A stretch of DNA of 64,000 nucleotides, from the NCBI RefSeq assembly GCF_024459955.1, contig NZ_JANFXK010000001.1, positions 62,001 through 126,000 of the forward strand, written 5' to 3'. This DNA is from Anaerovorax odorimutans. Its GTDB lineage: Bacteria; Bacillota; Clostridia; Peptostreptococcales; Anaerovoracaceae. Below are positions 25,951-34,629 of this stretch, piece after piece (position 1 is the first letter of the stretch; the number at the start of each line of letters is the position of its first letter). The position numbers and the translations under genes were made by a program. The notes below the pieces were generated by a model. It was not told the origin of the DNA. It saw only the letters and a program-made list of their open reading frames with translations, and did no database searches.

Positions 25951-26029
25951 TTTAAGACCTCCTGTCTTACTAACAATACAGCCGATAAATTAAAATGGTA
26001 GAACAAATTTAATGTTACTGGAATAAAAC

Positions 26030-26045
26030 GCAAGAATTATGCCAA
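26030..26045 (-). promoter_or_regulatory. sigma-54 (-24/-12) promoter for the NCS1/Fe-ADH unit
   Basis: Read on the - strand, TTGGCATAATTCTTGC has GG and GC separated by exactly 10 bases. The transcript would start near 26018 and run into the 73-residue protein gene. Confidence 0.85.
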
Positions 26046-26060
26046 AAAATATTTTTTTAA

Positions 26061-26082
26061 AAACGGTGTTATTTCACCGTTT
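26061..26082. promoter_or_regulatory. inverted repeat, probable activator site
   Basis: AAACGGTG (26061-26068) and CACCGTTT (26075-26082) are perfect 8-bp arms around TTATTT. They lie about 45-65 bases upstream of the expected start. The likely ligand is the activator encoded at 26226. Confidence 0.7.
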
Positions 26083-26225
26083 CAAACAAATACCCGACCG
26101 TCCGTTTATTCACAGTCGAATATATTTTCCTTGTAAAAATCCTCTTAATTGTGTAAATTTCGTTTTTTATCGACTTGTTTTTTGCTCGTATACCCAAACG
26201 AATAGCTATTCTGATAAGAATACGG

Positions 26226-27644
26226 CTATTTATCCTCGACCATTTTCACATATTTCTTGATCTTTCGAAATGCCGTAGGCTGGCTGATTCCAAGCATTTT
26301 AGCGACTCCCACCGTAGTCTTGCACTTGTCATAGCAGTCGGTTATCATCTCCCGCTCCAGCGCTTCAATGGCTTCCTCCAATGTCCGGTGTTCATCATTT
26401 TCAAAATGCTTTACTTCCAGGGCGCCTTTCATAGCCGTGTCCAGAGCGTCGAGGTCGATTACCTTCTTATCGCAGGTCAGAAGGACCCGCTCCACCATAT
26501 TTTCCAGTTCTCTGATATTTCCCGGCCATTCCTGATGTTCAAGGATGTGCATTGCTTCTACGGAAAAGGTTTTGGCCATTTTGTATTTGCTGTTGAATTT
26601 ATCAGTAAAATAAAGGATCAAAGGAATAATATCGTCTTTTCGCTCTTTCAGAGCCGGTATATCAATTGGAATGACATTGAGTCGATAGAACAAGTCTTCC
26701 CGGAAGAGGTTTTTTTTCACCAGAGATTCGAGGTTTTTATTGGAAGCGGTAATCAGTCTGAAATCCACCCGGATTTCCTTGGTGCTTCCTACCCGGGTAA
26801 TCGTTTTGTCCTGAATGGTTTTAAGAAGTTTGACCTGGAGATTTAAAGGCATTTCGGATATTTCATCGAGGAACAGCGTTCCGTTCTGCGCCACCTCGAT
26901 CAGCCCTACTTTGCCTTTTTCACTCGCTCCGGTAAAGGAGCCCTTCTCATAGCCGAAGAATTCTGATTCCAGCAGGTTCTCCGGGATCGCCCCGCAGTTG
27001 ATCTCAATAAAGGGCGCGTCCCTGCGTTCACTTTTGCTGTGAATAATCTTTGCCAGCATACTCTTACCGACTCCGGATTTCCCTGTCAGAAGGACCGAGG
27101 CGTCATACGCCGCGATTCGGTTTACCTCCTGCAGCACCCTCTTCATCTGAATGCTTTCAGCAATGATTCCGTCTACTTCCAGATTTTCATTTCTCAGTTT
27201 CTCAAGCTCCTCTTTATACAGGGCCATCTTGTCTTCCAGCGATTTGTATTCGTTCTTCAGGTTGATAAAATCCGTGACATCTCTGGAGAAGGTGACCACC
27301 AGCTTTATTCTGCCTTTTTCGTCCTTCACGGGGATGCCCGTGACGATGATTTCCCGGCCTTTGTTGTTCTTTTGGTGCATGGTGACCTTTTCTCCATTTT
27401 TCAGCACAACCGCCGTAATCGACGGCTTGAAATACCCTTCCTCCTCCAGCTCCTTCACCGTTCTCCCGATGGCGCTTCCCGGGGTCAGCCCATACTCGTT
27501 TTCAAAATCCGTACTCACCTTCAGAACCACGCCCTGGTTATCGGTAATCAGGATTTCATCATAGATCGATTCGAAAATATTATCCATGTTCTTTGCCAGC
27601 ATATCCGCGACAAAACTGTCTTTAATGTTGTTCACGTTCATCAC
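26226..27644 (-). CDS. PAS-domain sigma-54 dependent activator (Fis/PrdR-like type)
   Basis: A 472-residue enhancer-binding protein. It has a PAS domain (about 20-125: SIYDEILITDNQGVVLKVS), a coiled-coil linker (about 126-160: LKNEYKSLEDKMALYKEELEKLRNEN), and an AAA+ domain with Walker A GKSGVGKS at 188-195 and sigma-54 loop GSFTGA at 235-240 (Ser in place of the usual Ala). The C-terminal HTH is GVAKMLGISQPTAFRKIKKY. The start is probably GTG at 27644; an ATG follows immediately. It begins 11 bases after the CN-hydrolase stop. It sits upstream of a sigma-54 promoter feeding the NCS1/Fe-ADH genes, its likely target. Confidence 0.94.
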   Translation of the reverse strand: MMNVNNIKDSFVADMLAKNMDNIFESIYDEILITDNQGVVLKVSTDFENEYGLTPGSAIGRTVKELEEEGYFKPSITAVVLKNGEKVTMHQKNNKGREIIVTGIPVKDEKGRIKLVVTFSRDVTDFINLKNEYKSLEDKMALYKEELEKLRNENLEVDGIIAESIQMKRVLQEVNRIAAYDASVLLTGKSGVGKSMLAKIIHSKSERRDAPFIEINCGAIPENLLESEFFGYEKGSFTGASEKGKVGLIEVAQNGTLFLDEISEMPLNLQVKLLKTIQDKTITRVGSTKEIRVDFRLITASNKNLESLVKKNLFREDLFYRLNVIPIDIPALKERKDDIIPLILYFTDKFNSKYKMAKTFSVEAMHILEHQEWPGNIRELENMVERVLLTCDKKVIDLDALDTAMKGALEVKHFENDEHRTLEEAIEALEREMITDCYDKCKTTVGVAKMLGISQPTAFRKIKKYVKMVEDK

Positions 27645-27655
27645 CCCCCGGTATC

Positions 27656-28462
27656 CTACATTCCTTGGTAAAAATCAGCGTTTCGGATCAAGTCATAATA
27701 CCCCTGGCGCATCTCCCTGACTTTGCCGAAATCCACCGTGCCGGTTACGATACCTTCCCCGTCTCCGCACTCTTCCAGCACCCGCCCGCCGGGCGCCACC
27801 AGCTTGCTCTTCCCCAGATAAGAAAGAGACCTGTCCGTGCCCGCCCGGTTACAGGCCGCGATATAGGCCACATTATCGAAGGCTCTGGCAGCCAGGACCA
27901 GATCCCAGTCAAAATCATGGGGCTTTTCCCAGGCAGCCAGGACCAGAATCAGCTCCGCGCCTTTGAAAGCCAGCGTTCTGGCAGTCTCTGGGAAGGCCGA
28001 ATCCCAGCAGATCATCATGCCGATCTTTCCCCATTTGGTATCGAACACAGGGAATTCATTCCCCCGGCAAAAGGAACTGCTTTCAAAGCCTTCCACTAAA
28101 TGCGCCTTTCTGTACCTGCCGATCACTGTCCCGGAGCTGTCCAAAAGCAGCGCCGTGTTATACAGGCGCGTGCCGTCTTCGCCGGACTCCCGTTCGACAA
28201 GGCCAAAGGCAATATGAACCTTGCAGTCCCTGGCGGTTCGTGACATCCTCCTTATGTATTCGCCGGACGGGCATACCTCCGCCATAGCCTCAAACTGCTC
28301 CGCGCATTCATACCCGTTGAGGGCCAGTTCAGGGAAAACAATTAATTCCGTATCCGGCTCCCTGGCCTTGATCGTTTTGATCTGCTCCTCCATCTTTTCA
28401 AAGTTCGCTTTTTTGTCACCCAGTACACAATCGATCTGGGAGCACGCCACCCTTATTTTCAT
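27656..28462 (-). CDS. carbon-nitrogen hydrolase (nitrilase superfamily amidase)
   Basis: A 268-residue enzyme with the full catalytic triad: E45 in FPELALNGYE, K119 in YRKAHL and C152 in MMICWDSAFPE. The superfamily hydrolyses nitriles, omega-amides, N-carbamoyl amines and N-carbamoyl-beta-alanine. Near agmatine and putrescine genes an N-carbamoylputrescine-type amidase role comes to mind, but the deiminase/carbamoyltransferase route already handles that compound, so the substrate is open. It is the first gene of a two-gene unit with the sigma-54 activator. AGGAGG precedes the ATG. Confidence 0.92.
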   Translation of the reverse strand: MKIRVACSQIDCVLGDKKANFEKMEEQIKTIKAREPDTELIVFPELALNGYECAEQFEAMAEVCPSGEYIRRMSRTARDCKVHIAFGLVERESGEDGTRLYNTALLLDSSGTVIGRYRKAHLVEGFESSSFCRGNEFPVFDTKWGKIGMMICWDSAFPETARTLAFKGAELILVLAAWEKPHDFDWDLVLAARAFDNVAYIAACNRAGTDRSLSYLGKSKLVAPGGRVLEECGDGEGIVTGTVDFGKVREMRQGYYDLIRNADFYQGM

Positions 28463-28493
28463 ACAACAACCTCCTATTTATTCTTTTTTCATT

Positions 28494-28540
28494 TAAAAAA
28501 ACATGCCAATTTTTACCGCCTGAAAGCTTTGACATGTTTA
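28494..28540 (-). terminator. terminator of the LuxR gene at 28538
   Basis: On the - strand AAACATGTCAA pairs with TTGGCATGTTT (one mismatch) and is followed by a T run (complement of 28494-28500). It overlaps the stop codon by a few bases. Confidence 0.75.
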
Positions 28541-29338
28541 ACGTTTCTCTACTAAGTCATCCACGCTGGTAGTCATGTATCCATGCACGATTTTCATTAG
28601 CTGTGACCTATTTGAAATGTTCATTTTTCTAAAAATGTTATGCGTATGTTTTTTGACTGTATTTTCCGAGATGAACAGTTTTTCTCCTATCGTTCGAATC
28701 GGCAGCCCTTCGTAGATCAGCTCCACGACTTCCGATTCTCTCGGAGTCAGCCCGTACAGATGAACCAGCGTATCCGTATAATCGTTTTCATTGTTCCGTT
28801 TGATTCCGTTGGGGAATTTGTTATGAAAGCGACACGCCAGATGCTCGTTGATTACCCCCAGGATATACACTTCTTCGTCGGTGAAATCACCGTGTTTTTT
28901 GCTCCGCCAGAGGTTGATGGACCCGTAAAGAATCTCTCCGTAGGCAACCCGCGACCCCATGCTGTACCGTATATTCTGCGGGAGCATCCACTCCCTGTAA
29001 TACACAGAGGTTTCTTCCATGACATCGGTTATATAATCGCTTTCCCGGTAAATGTTCCTCCTGCTCTGGGAAAAAAACCAGAACATGATGTCGATGGATT
29101 CGTATTTATTGAAATAAGAAGTAAGATAGTTCCGATCCATGTTATCGGAAACCGGATCGAAGAAAACCACCTTTGTATCCTTTTTATAGCCCAGGTCAAA
29201 AAAGGATTTGTCGTGGGGAATCAACTCGCCCAGCTTCAAAAGCACCATTTTTCTCAGCCTGTAGATATCGCCTTCCGTATGGGCTTCCAGAATCAGCTGA
29301 TTTATTTTCTCCCATTGTTCGTGTGATAATTTCATCAT
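28538..29338 (-). CDS. LuxR-type transcriptional regulator with GAF-like sensor domain
   Basis: A 266-residue protein, with start at 29338 chosen for AGGAGG 8 bases upstream. The N-terminal 190 residues form a ligand-sensing domain like the regulator at 16901 (for example LGELIPHDKSFFDLGY and RVAYGEILYGSINLWRSKKHGDFTDEEVYILGVINEHLACRF). The C-terminal HTH is VHLYGLTPRESEVVELIYEGLPIRTIGEKLFISENTVKKHTHNIFRKM. It is divergent from the agmatine deiminase genes and lies before the CN-hydrolase/activator pair, and could control either. A terminator separates it from the latter. Confidence 0.87.
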   Translation of the reverse strand: MMKLSHEQWEKINQLILEAHTEGDIYRLRKMVLLKLGELIPHDKSFFDLGYKKDTKVVFFDPVSDNMDRNYLTSYFNKYESIDIMFWFFSQSRRNIYRESDYITDVMEETSVYYREWMLPQNIRYSMGSRVAYGEILYGSINLWRSKKHGDFTDEEVYILGVINEHLACRFHNKFPNGIKRNNENDYTDTLVHLYGLTPRESEVVELIYEGLPIRTIGEKLFISENTVKKHTHNIFRKMNISNRSQLMKIVHGYMTTSVDDLVEKR

Positions 29339-29636
29339 TATTAATACCTCCTGCCATAATATCATGCAAATTTCATTCCACCTTTGTAACGTCCCGTCTA
29401 CTACTTTTGTGTTATGCGCTTATACGCCGCGTACTACCACGGCTGCTACTTTCCCTTCACCCGGATTACACCTCAGTTGCACAAGGCCGATTTCACCATA
29501 GCAGGTAATTGTAATCTGAAAATTCCGAAGTTATCATGTAAACACGTCCTCTGGGTGAGTGGTGCAGCCCGCGAGAAACAACAGCGCGCTGCCGGACGAA
29601 TGAAAGCACTGAGAAAATGGAAAAAGGAGAATTATT
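29339..29636. other. 298-bp divergent intergenic region before the agmatine genes
   Basis: No gene is visible. It holds both LuxR and carbamoyltransferase upstream DNA. A GCAGC-CGCG / CGCG-CTGC hairpin lies about 29563-29592. I find no sigma-54 promoter and no confident sigma-A promoter here. Confidence 0.5.
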
Positions 29637-30662
29637 ATGACAAAAGAATTAAGACATTTTATTGATACCTGCGATTTTACGAAAGAGGAATTGATGGACA
29701 TCATCAACCTGTCACTGAAAATTAAAAAGTGTATTAAGGCCGGATACAATCCGCCGCTGATGAAGGACAAGACTCTGGCTATGATCTTCCAGCAGTCCTC
29801 CACCAGAACGAGAGTATCCTTTGAGACAGCTATGGAGCAGCTGGGCGGACACGCACAGTACCTGGGACCGGGAATGATCCAGCTGGGCGGACATGAAACA
29901 ATCGAAGATACCGGAAAGGTTATCTCCAGAATGGTTGACATCATCATGGCAAGAGTAATCGAGCATGATACCATCGTAAGACTGGCAAACTCCTCTTCCG
30001 TACCTGTACTGAACGGTATGTCCGACTACAACCATCCGACACAGGAAATCGGCGATATGATCACCATGATCGAGCATCTGCCGGAAGGAAAGAAAATTGA
30101 AGACTGCAAGATCGTATTCGTAGGAGACGCCACTCAGGTGTGCGCTTCCCTGGGCTTCATCGTAACCAAGATCGGAGCCAACTACTGCCACTTCGGACCT
30201 AAGGGCTTCCAGCTGAGACCGGAGCACACAGACATCTACGAAGCCAACTGCAAAGTATCGGGCGGAAGCTGGATGGTTACCGACGATGTGGATGAAGCGA
30301 TGAAAGACGCTGACTTCATTTATACAGACGTTTGGTATGGACTGTATGAAAACGAGCTGTCCCCTGAAGAAAGACAGAAGATCTTCATGCCGAAATATCA
30401 GGTCAGCAAAGAACTGATGAATAAGGCAAACCTGGGAGCGAAATTCCTCCACTGCCTGCCGGCGACAAGAAACGAAGAAGTAACAGACGAGGTTCTGGAT
30501 TCCGAAATCTCCATTGCCTGGGATGAAGCAGAAAACAGACTGACCGCAATGAGAGGACTGCTCGTATACTTCACTCGTTATCAGCAGGAAGGCTCCGAAC
30601 TGGCTAAGGCTGCCGTAAAAGAAGAATTAGACGCATTCATGGCAGAAGTATTCGGAGAGTAA
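29637..30662 (+). CDS. aguB: putrescine carbamoyltransferase
   Basis: This 341-residue member of the ATCase/OTCase superfamily has the carbamoyl-phosphate loop [10 protein letters not shown] (about 55-64) and HPTQE. The amine-site motif is HCLPATR rather than the HCLPAF of ornithine carbamoyltransferase; [18 protein letters not shown] and FVGDATQVC also match the putrescine enzyme of the agmatine deiminase pathway. It converts N-carbamoylputrescine and phosphate to putrescine and carbamoyl phosphate. It is followed by agmatine deiminase (30 bases) and carbamate kinase (12 bases), completing the pathway. AAAAGGAG precedes the ATG. OTCase is rejected because of the motif and the neighbours. Confidence 0.93.
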   Translation: MTKELRHFIDTCDFTKEELMDIINLSLKIKKCIKAGYNPPLMKDKTLAMIFQQSSTRTRVSFETAMEQLGGHAQYLGPGMIQLGGHETIEDTGKVISRMVDIIMARVIEHDTIVRLANSSSVPVLNGMSDYNHPTQEIGDMITMIEHLPEGKKIEDCKIVFVGDATQVCASLGFIVTKIGANYCHFGPKGFQLRPEHTDIYEANCKVSGGSWMVTDDVDEAMKDADFIYTDVWYGLYENELSPEERQKIFMPKYQVSKELMNKANLGAKFLHCLPATRNEEVTDEVLDSEISIAWDEAENRLTAMRGLLVYFTRYQQEGSELAKAAVKEELDAFMAEVFGE

Positions 30663-30692
30663 ACAAACGATACAAGAAAGAAGGCTAACGAA

Positions 30693-31805
30693 ATGGCAAA
30701 GCGAATAAATTCAACTCCAAAAAAAGACGGATTCAGAATGCCCGGCGAATTCGAGCCTCATGAACAGGTATTCATGATCTGGCCGGAAAGACCGGACAAC
30801 TGGCGCAACGGCGCAAAGCCTGCCCAGAACGCATTCAAAGCCGTAGCCGAAGCGATCAGCCAATTTGAGCCTGTTACAATGCTCGTGTCCCCTGCTCAGT
30901 TTTCCAACGCAAGAGCCAGACTTTCCTCTGACATCCGTGTCGTGGAAGTCAACACCAACGATTCCTGGATTCGCGACTGCGGCCCTACCTTCGTCATCGA
31001 CGACCAGGGCCGTATCCGCGGTGTGGACTGGGAATTCAACGCATGGGGCGGCCTGTTCGACGGACTCTACTTCCCCTGGGATCAGGACAATCTGGTGGCG
31101 CGCAAAATCTGCGAGCTGGAAAGAATCGATTCCTATCATACGGAAGGGTTTGTTCTGGAGGGCGGAAGCTTCCATGTGGACGGCGAAGGCACGGTTCTCA
31201 CAACGGAAATGTGCCTTTTGAGCGAGGGACGCAATCCTCATATGACCAAAGAAGAAATTGAGGACATGCTGAAAGAATATCTGAACGCAGAAAAAGTTAT
31301 TTGGCTTAAAGATGGTATTGACCCGGAAGAAACAGACGGGCATGTTGATGACGTGGCCTGTTTTGTCCGTCCCGGCGAAGTCGCCTGTATCTGGACGGAA
31401 AATAAAGAAGATCCTTTTTACGATACATGCCGTCAGGCATATGATATCCTGAGCAATTCAACCGATGCCAAGGGGCGCAAGCTGAAGGTACACAAGCTGA
31501 CCTTACCGAAGGTCCCTGTCAAGCTGAGCGGTGAATTCGATATCGACCAGGTTGAAGGCACGATCCCGCGGGAAGGCGATGATATCTGCATCGCTTCTTA
31601 CATGAACTTTCTAATCGTCAACGGCGGTGTCATCGCTCCTCAGTACGATGATGAGTACGACAGCCTGGCACTCGAGCAGCTCCAGGAAATGTTCCCTGAA
31701 CGAAAAATAGTCGGCGTATCTACAAGAGAGATCGTTTACGGCGGCGGCAATGTTCATTGTATCACACAGCAGCAGCCGAAATGCAAGCAGCAAGAAACAA
31801 AATAA
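30693..31805 (+). CDS. aguA: agmatine deiminase
   Basis: A 370-residue penta-propeller guanidino-modifying enzyme. It has the substrate and catalytic motifs [42 protein letters not shown] (catalytic His) and the nucleophile Cys356 in [11 protein letters not shown]. It hydrolyses agmatine to N-carbamoylputrescine and ammonia. It is flanked by putrescine carbamoyltransferase and carbamate kinase in the order B-A-C. The agmatine/putrescine antiporter (aguD), which normally sits between B and A, is absent. An imperfect AAGAAAGAAGG ribosome site precedes it. Confidence 0.96.
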   Translation: MAKRINSTPKKDGFRMPGEFEPHEQVFMIWPERPDNWRNGAKPAQNAFKAVAEAISQFEPVTMLVSPAQFSNARARLSSDIRVVEVNTNDSWIRDCGPTFVIDDQGRIRGVDWEFNAWGGLFDGLYFPWDQDNLVARKICELERIDSYHTEGFVLEGGSFHVDGEGTVLTTEMCLLSEGRNPHMTKEEIEDMLKEYLNAEKVIWLKDGIDPEETDGHVDDVACFVRPGEVACIWTENKEDPFYDTCRQAYDILSNSTDAKGRKLKVHKLTLPKVPVKLSGEFDIDQVEGTIPREGDDICIASYMNFLIVNGGVIAPQYDDEYDSLALEQLQEMFPERKIVGVSTREIVYGGGNVHCITQQQPKCKQQETK

Positions 31806-31817
31806 AGGAGATCTGTA

Positions 31818-32765
31818 ATGACGAAAGAAAAAATCGTAATCGCTCTGGGAGGCAATGCTCTGCAGTCAGGCAAAGGCCCTGCCACTGCCGAAGCGCAGCT
31901 TGAGGTCGTAAAAAATACCTGTGAGCATATTGCTGCCATCAGCAAGCAGGGATACGAACTGGCTGTAGTACACGGCAACGGTCCTCAGGTGGGTAGAATT
32001 GTTATGGCCTCTGAGGCTGCCAAAGATGTTACACCGGCTATGCCTTTTGACGTATGCGGCGCGATGTCCCAGGGTTATATCGGCTATCACATTCAGCAGT
32101 GCCTGAAATACGCATTGAACCAGACAAACAGAAATATACCGGTAGTGACAGTAGCTACACAGATGATCGTTGAAGAAAACGATCCGGCATTTAAAAACCC
32201 AACCAAACCCATCGGCCCCTTCTATACGGAGGACGAAGCTAAGGCTTTGGAAGCGGAAAAGGGATATGTTATGAAGGAAGACGCCGGCCGCGGCTTCAGA
32301 AGAGTTGTGGCCTCCCCTCTTCCGAGAAAAATCGTCGAAATCGACGCAGTGAAAGAACTTTGGGACCACGCCATCGTAATCAGCTGCGGCGGCGGCGGTA
32401 TCCCGGTAATAGAAAAAGCCGACGGTTCCCTGGAAGGAACTGCTGCGGTTATCGATAAGGATTTTGCGGCCGAGCTTCTCGCGGAGCAGGTGGACGCGGA
32501 CATTCTCATGATCCTTACCGAAGTGGAAAAAGTAGCAATTAACTTTAACAAACCAAACCAAAAGAACTTAGATGAAGTAACTCTCGCGGAGCTGGCCTGC
32601 TATAAAGAAGAAGGCCACTTTGCAGCCGGCAGCATGCTGCCAAAGGTGGAGGCTGCCATGAAGTTCGTGCGGGCTTTCCCTCAGAAACGTGCAATTATCA
32701 CTTCTCTTGACAAAGCAACAGAAGCGCTTGAGGGAAAGACCGGTACGATCATCAAGTTCGCATAA
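31818..32765 (+). CDS. arcC: carbamate kinase
   Basis: A 315-residue amino-acid-kinase-fold enzyme with KIVIALGGNALQSGKGPATAEAQ at the N-terminus, VVHGNGPQVG (about 55-64), ISCGGGGIPVIE and a KVEAAMKFV end. It makes ATP from ADP and carbamoyl phosphate, releasing ammonia and CO2, so the agmatine operon conserves energy. The gene could equally be named aguC. GGAG lies 8-11 bases before the ATG, and a terminator follows. Confidence 0.96.
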   Translation: MTKEKIVIALGGNALQSGKGPATAEAQLEVVKNTCEHIAAISKQGYELAVVHGNGPQVGRIVMASEAAKDVTPAMPFDVCGAMSQGYIGYHIQQCLKYALNQTNRNIPVVTVATQMIVEENDPAFKNPTKPIGPFYTEDEAKALEAEKGYVMKEDAGRGFRRVVASPLPRKIVEIDAVKELWDHAIVISCGGGGIPVIEKADGSLEGTAAVIDKDFAAELLAEQVDADILMILTEVEKVAINFNKPNQKNLDEVTLAELACYKEEGHFAAGSMLPKVEAAMKFVRAFPQKRAIITSLDKATEALEGKTGTIIKFA

Positions 32766-32807
32766 GACACACTCCTTGTAATTTCATCTTTATTATTCTC
32801 ACGAAAA

Positions 32808-32846
32808 GGTCTCCGGCGGAATCCTCTGCCGGGGGCTTTTTCTTTC
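32808..32846 (+). terminator. terminator of the agmatine operon
   Basis: CTCCGGC pairs with GCCGGGG (one G-T) around a 10-base loop, followed by GCTTTTTC. Confidence 0.85.
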
Positions 32847-33010
32847 GTATCTTAATAGACTATTCCATCAACGAATAATGTTATTCTTTTTAATTCATAC
32901 GCAAATAGTTATTCTTTTTATAAAATCGTTGAAATCACAGGCTTTCTCTCCCCTGCCCCGCAAATTTTATTCTTCTGCGAATAATCCCTTTTTCCATTTA
33001 ACGGTGCCTC

Positions 33011-33032
33011 CTGAAAACGTTGAAATTTCAAC
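33011..33032 (+). promoter_or_regulatory. upstream activator motif (copy 2) with adjoining palindrome
   Basis: CTGAAAACGTTGAAA (33011-33025) is identical to 19810-19824. It runs into the perfect palindrome GTTGAAATTTCAAC (33019-33032). It is centred about 70 bases before the expected sigma-54 start. Confidence 0.75.
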
Positions 33033-33061
33033 AAGTATTTTTTCTATTCCCCTTCGAAATG

Positions 33062-33077
33062 TTGGCACGCAACTTGC
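33062..33077 (+). promoter_or_regulatory. sigma-54 (-24/-12) promoter for the aminotransferase
   Basis: TTGGCACGCAACTTGC has GG (33064-33065) and GC (33076-33077) with 10 bases between, a near-perfect consensus. The expected start is about 33089. Confidence 0.93.
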
Positions 33078-33089
33078 GTTATATAATAG

Positions 33090-33220
33090 TAAATTACACA
33101 CGATACACAAGTGGTAATTTATAAAAAGCCATACCGGACGGCTCTTGCCTTCTTAATGGTATGACAAATTTAATGATACCACTCACCCAACCGGGTTTGG
33201 CCGTTTTGGGTATGGCTTTT
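33090..33220 (+). ncRNA. structured 5' leader, candidate cis-regulatory RNA
   Basis: The transcript would begin with a hairpin TAAATTAC (33090-33097) / GTAATTTA (33114-33121). A 12-bp perfect helix, AAAAGCCATACC (33124-33135) / GGTATGGCTTTT (33209-33220), then encloses inner pairings ACGGC/GCCGT (33138-33142 / 33200-33204) and TGGTAT/ATACCA (33157-33162 / 33176-33181). The outer helix ends in UUUU about 40 bases before the start codon. I do not recognise a known riboswitch class. Confidence 0.55.
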
Positions 33221-33261
33221 AAAATTTGTATTTTGATATGTGAAACAAAGGAGGACATCAC

Positions 33262-34614
33262 ATGACAGCAACAAACAAAGAATTAGGTTTAGAGATTGCA
33301 AAACGCGTAGAAGGTTATATTCAGAAAGATCAGCTTTCACAGGAAGATGTAGATACGATTCTCAAGGAATCAGAAGCAAATTATAATGAAAACGTAAACC
33401 CTGGCTGGCTCCCATACAGAGAAATCATGTCAACTGACCCTATGTTTTCAGAATGGTCACAGAGAGAAGGCGAATTCTTCTCCGACGTTAAGGGAACAGA
33501 GTTCATTGACTGTCTGGGAGGATTCGGGATTTTCCTGGCAGGCCATAAAAATACAGAAATCATGAAGACCGTCCATGCGCAGCTGGACCGTTACCCACAG
33601 CACTCACAGGATCTGGTTAACCCGCTTCAGGGATATTTCAGCCACCTGATGGGACTGATTACACCGGGAGATCTGCAGGCAGTATGGCCGACAAACGGCG
33701 GTACCGAGGCTACAGAAGCAGCTATCAAGCTGTCCAAGCTGGCTACAGGCGGAAAATGGTTCATCTCTACAGTTAACGCTTATCACGGATTATCCACAGG
33801 CGCGCTGTCTCTCATCGGTAACGCTGATTACAGATCACCGTTCGTACCGAACATTCAGCAGGTTCAGCATGTAAAATACGGCGATGCTGAGCAGATGGAA
33901 AACGCCATCGCTAACCTGCAGTCCGTAGGTGAAAAAGTAGCCGCAGTTATCCTCGAACCGATCCAGGGCGAAGGCGGAATTATCATTCCTCCAGCCGGAT
34001 ACTTAAAGAAGGTAAGAGAAATCTGCGACAAATACGGCGTAGCTATGATCTGCGACGAAATCCAGACTGGACTGGGAAGAACCGGCGCTCTCTGGAGAAC
34101 AGAAGCAGAAGGTATCGTTCCTGATATCCTGCTGTTCGGTAAAGCCATCGGCGGCGGCTGCATGCCATTGACTGGTATCATCGCAAGACCTTGGATGGTA
34201 ACAGAAGCTCTGGTAGAAAACCCGACTCTGGTTTCCATGCCTACTTTCGGAGGCAACCCTCTGGCTATGTCCGCAGGTATCGCTTCCATCCGTTACATTC
34301 TGGAAAACGATATTCCGCAGCTGGTTAAAGAAAAGGGAGAATATTTCTTAAAGAAGCTGAACGAAATCCAGAAAAAGTATCCGGAAATGCTCAAAGAAGT
34401 CCGCGGTACCGGCCTGATGATCGGTCTGGTTCTGCCTGACATGGATATCATGCACGATTTCTGCAAAGAAATGTTCTCGAGAAAGGTTATGACTTCCGCT
34501 ACAATGAACGACGTAACGGTTGCCCGTATTGAGCCTTGCGCTGCGATTTCCTATGAATCCATCGATAAGGTATGCGAAGTTATCGAAGAGTCCATCAAAG
34601 CTCTCATGAAATAG
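33262..34614 (+). CDS. class III aminotransferase, putrescine aminotransferase-like
   Basis: A 450-residue PLP enzyme closely following E. coli YgjG/PatA in layout: VNPGWLPYRE, EFIDCLGGFGIFLAGHKN, HSQDLVNPL, AAVILEPIQGEGGIIIPPAGYL, ICDEIQTGLGRTG and the PLP lysine in LLFGKAIGGGCMPLTG (about residue 295). The C-terminal TFGGNPLAMSAG and VARIEPCAAISYESID also match. YgjG moves the amino group of putrescine or cadaverine to 2-oxoglutarate. It follows the agmatine operon that makes putrescine, and has its own sigma-54 promoter sharing an activator motif with the PuuP-like permease. GGAGG lies 9 bases before the ATG. Confidence 0.9.
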   Translation: MTATNKELGLEIAKRVEGYIQKDQLSQEDVDTILKESEANYNENVNPGWLPYREIMSTDPMFSEWSQREGEFFSDVKGTEFIDCLGGFGIFLAGHKNTEIMKTVHAQLDRYPQHSQDLVNPLQGYFSHLMGLITPGDLQAVWPTNGGTEATEAAIKLSKLATGGKWFISTVNAYHGLSTGALSLIGNADYRSPFVPNIQQVQHVKYGDAEQMENAIANLQSVGEKVAAVILEPIQGEGGIIIPPAGYLKKVREICDKYGVAMICDEIQTGLGRTGALWRTEAEGIVPDILLFGKAIGGGCMPLTGIIARPWMVTEALVENPTLVSMPTFGGNPLAMSAGIASIRYILENDIPQLVKEKGEYFLKKLNEIQKKYPEMLKEVRGTGLMIGLVLPDMDIMHDFCKEMFSRKVMTSATMNDVTVARIEPCAAISYESIDKVCEVIEESIKALMK

Positions 34615-34629
34615 GAGTTTTAATCAAAA

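Larger units (their letters stand above)
25951..26225 (-). other. 275-bp regulatory region between sigma-54 activator and permease unit
   Basis: It contains the sigma-54 promoter (26030-26045) and an upstream inverted repeat (26061-26082). No gene is seen; the small + strand frames here have no ribosome site. Confidence 0.75.
32766..33261 (+). other. 496-bp regulatory region before the putrescine-type aminotransferase
   Basis: In order: terminator (32808-32846); a direct repeat GTTATTCTTTTTA at 32880-32892 and 32908-32920; half motif CGTTGAAAT at 32927-32935; full motif CTGAAAACGTTGAAA at 33011-33025; sigma-54 promoter (33062-33077); and a structured leader (33090-33220). No gene is seen. 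Confidence 0.75.

Noticed and set aside
29637-30662. Ornithine carbamoyltransferase
   Set aside because: HCLPATR replaces HCLPAF, and the neighbours are agmatine deiminase and carbamate kinase, so putrescine carbamoyltransferase fits better.
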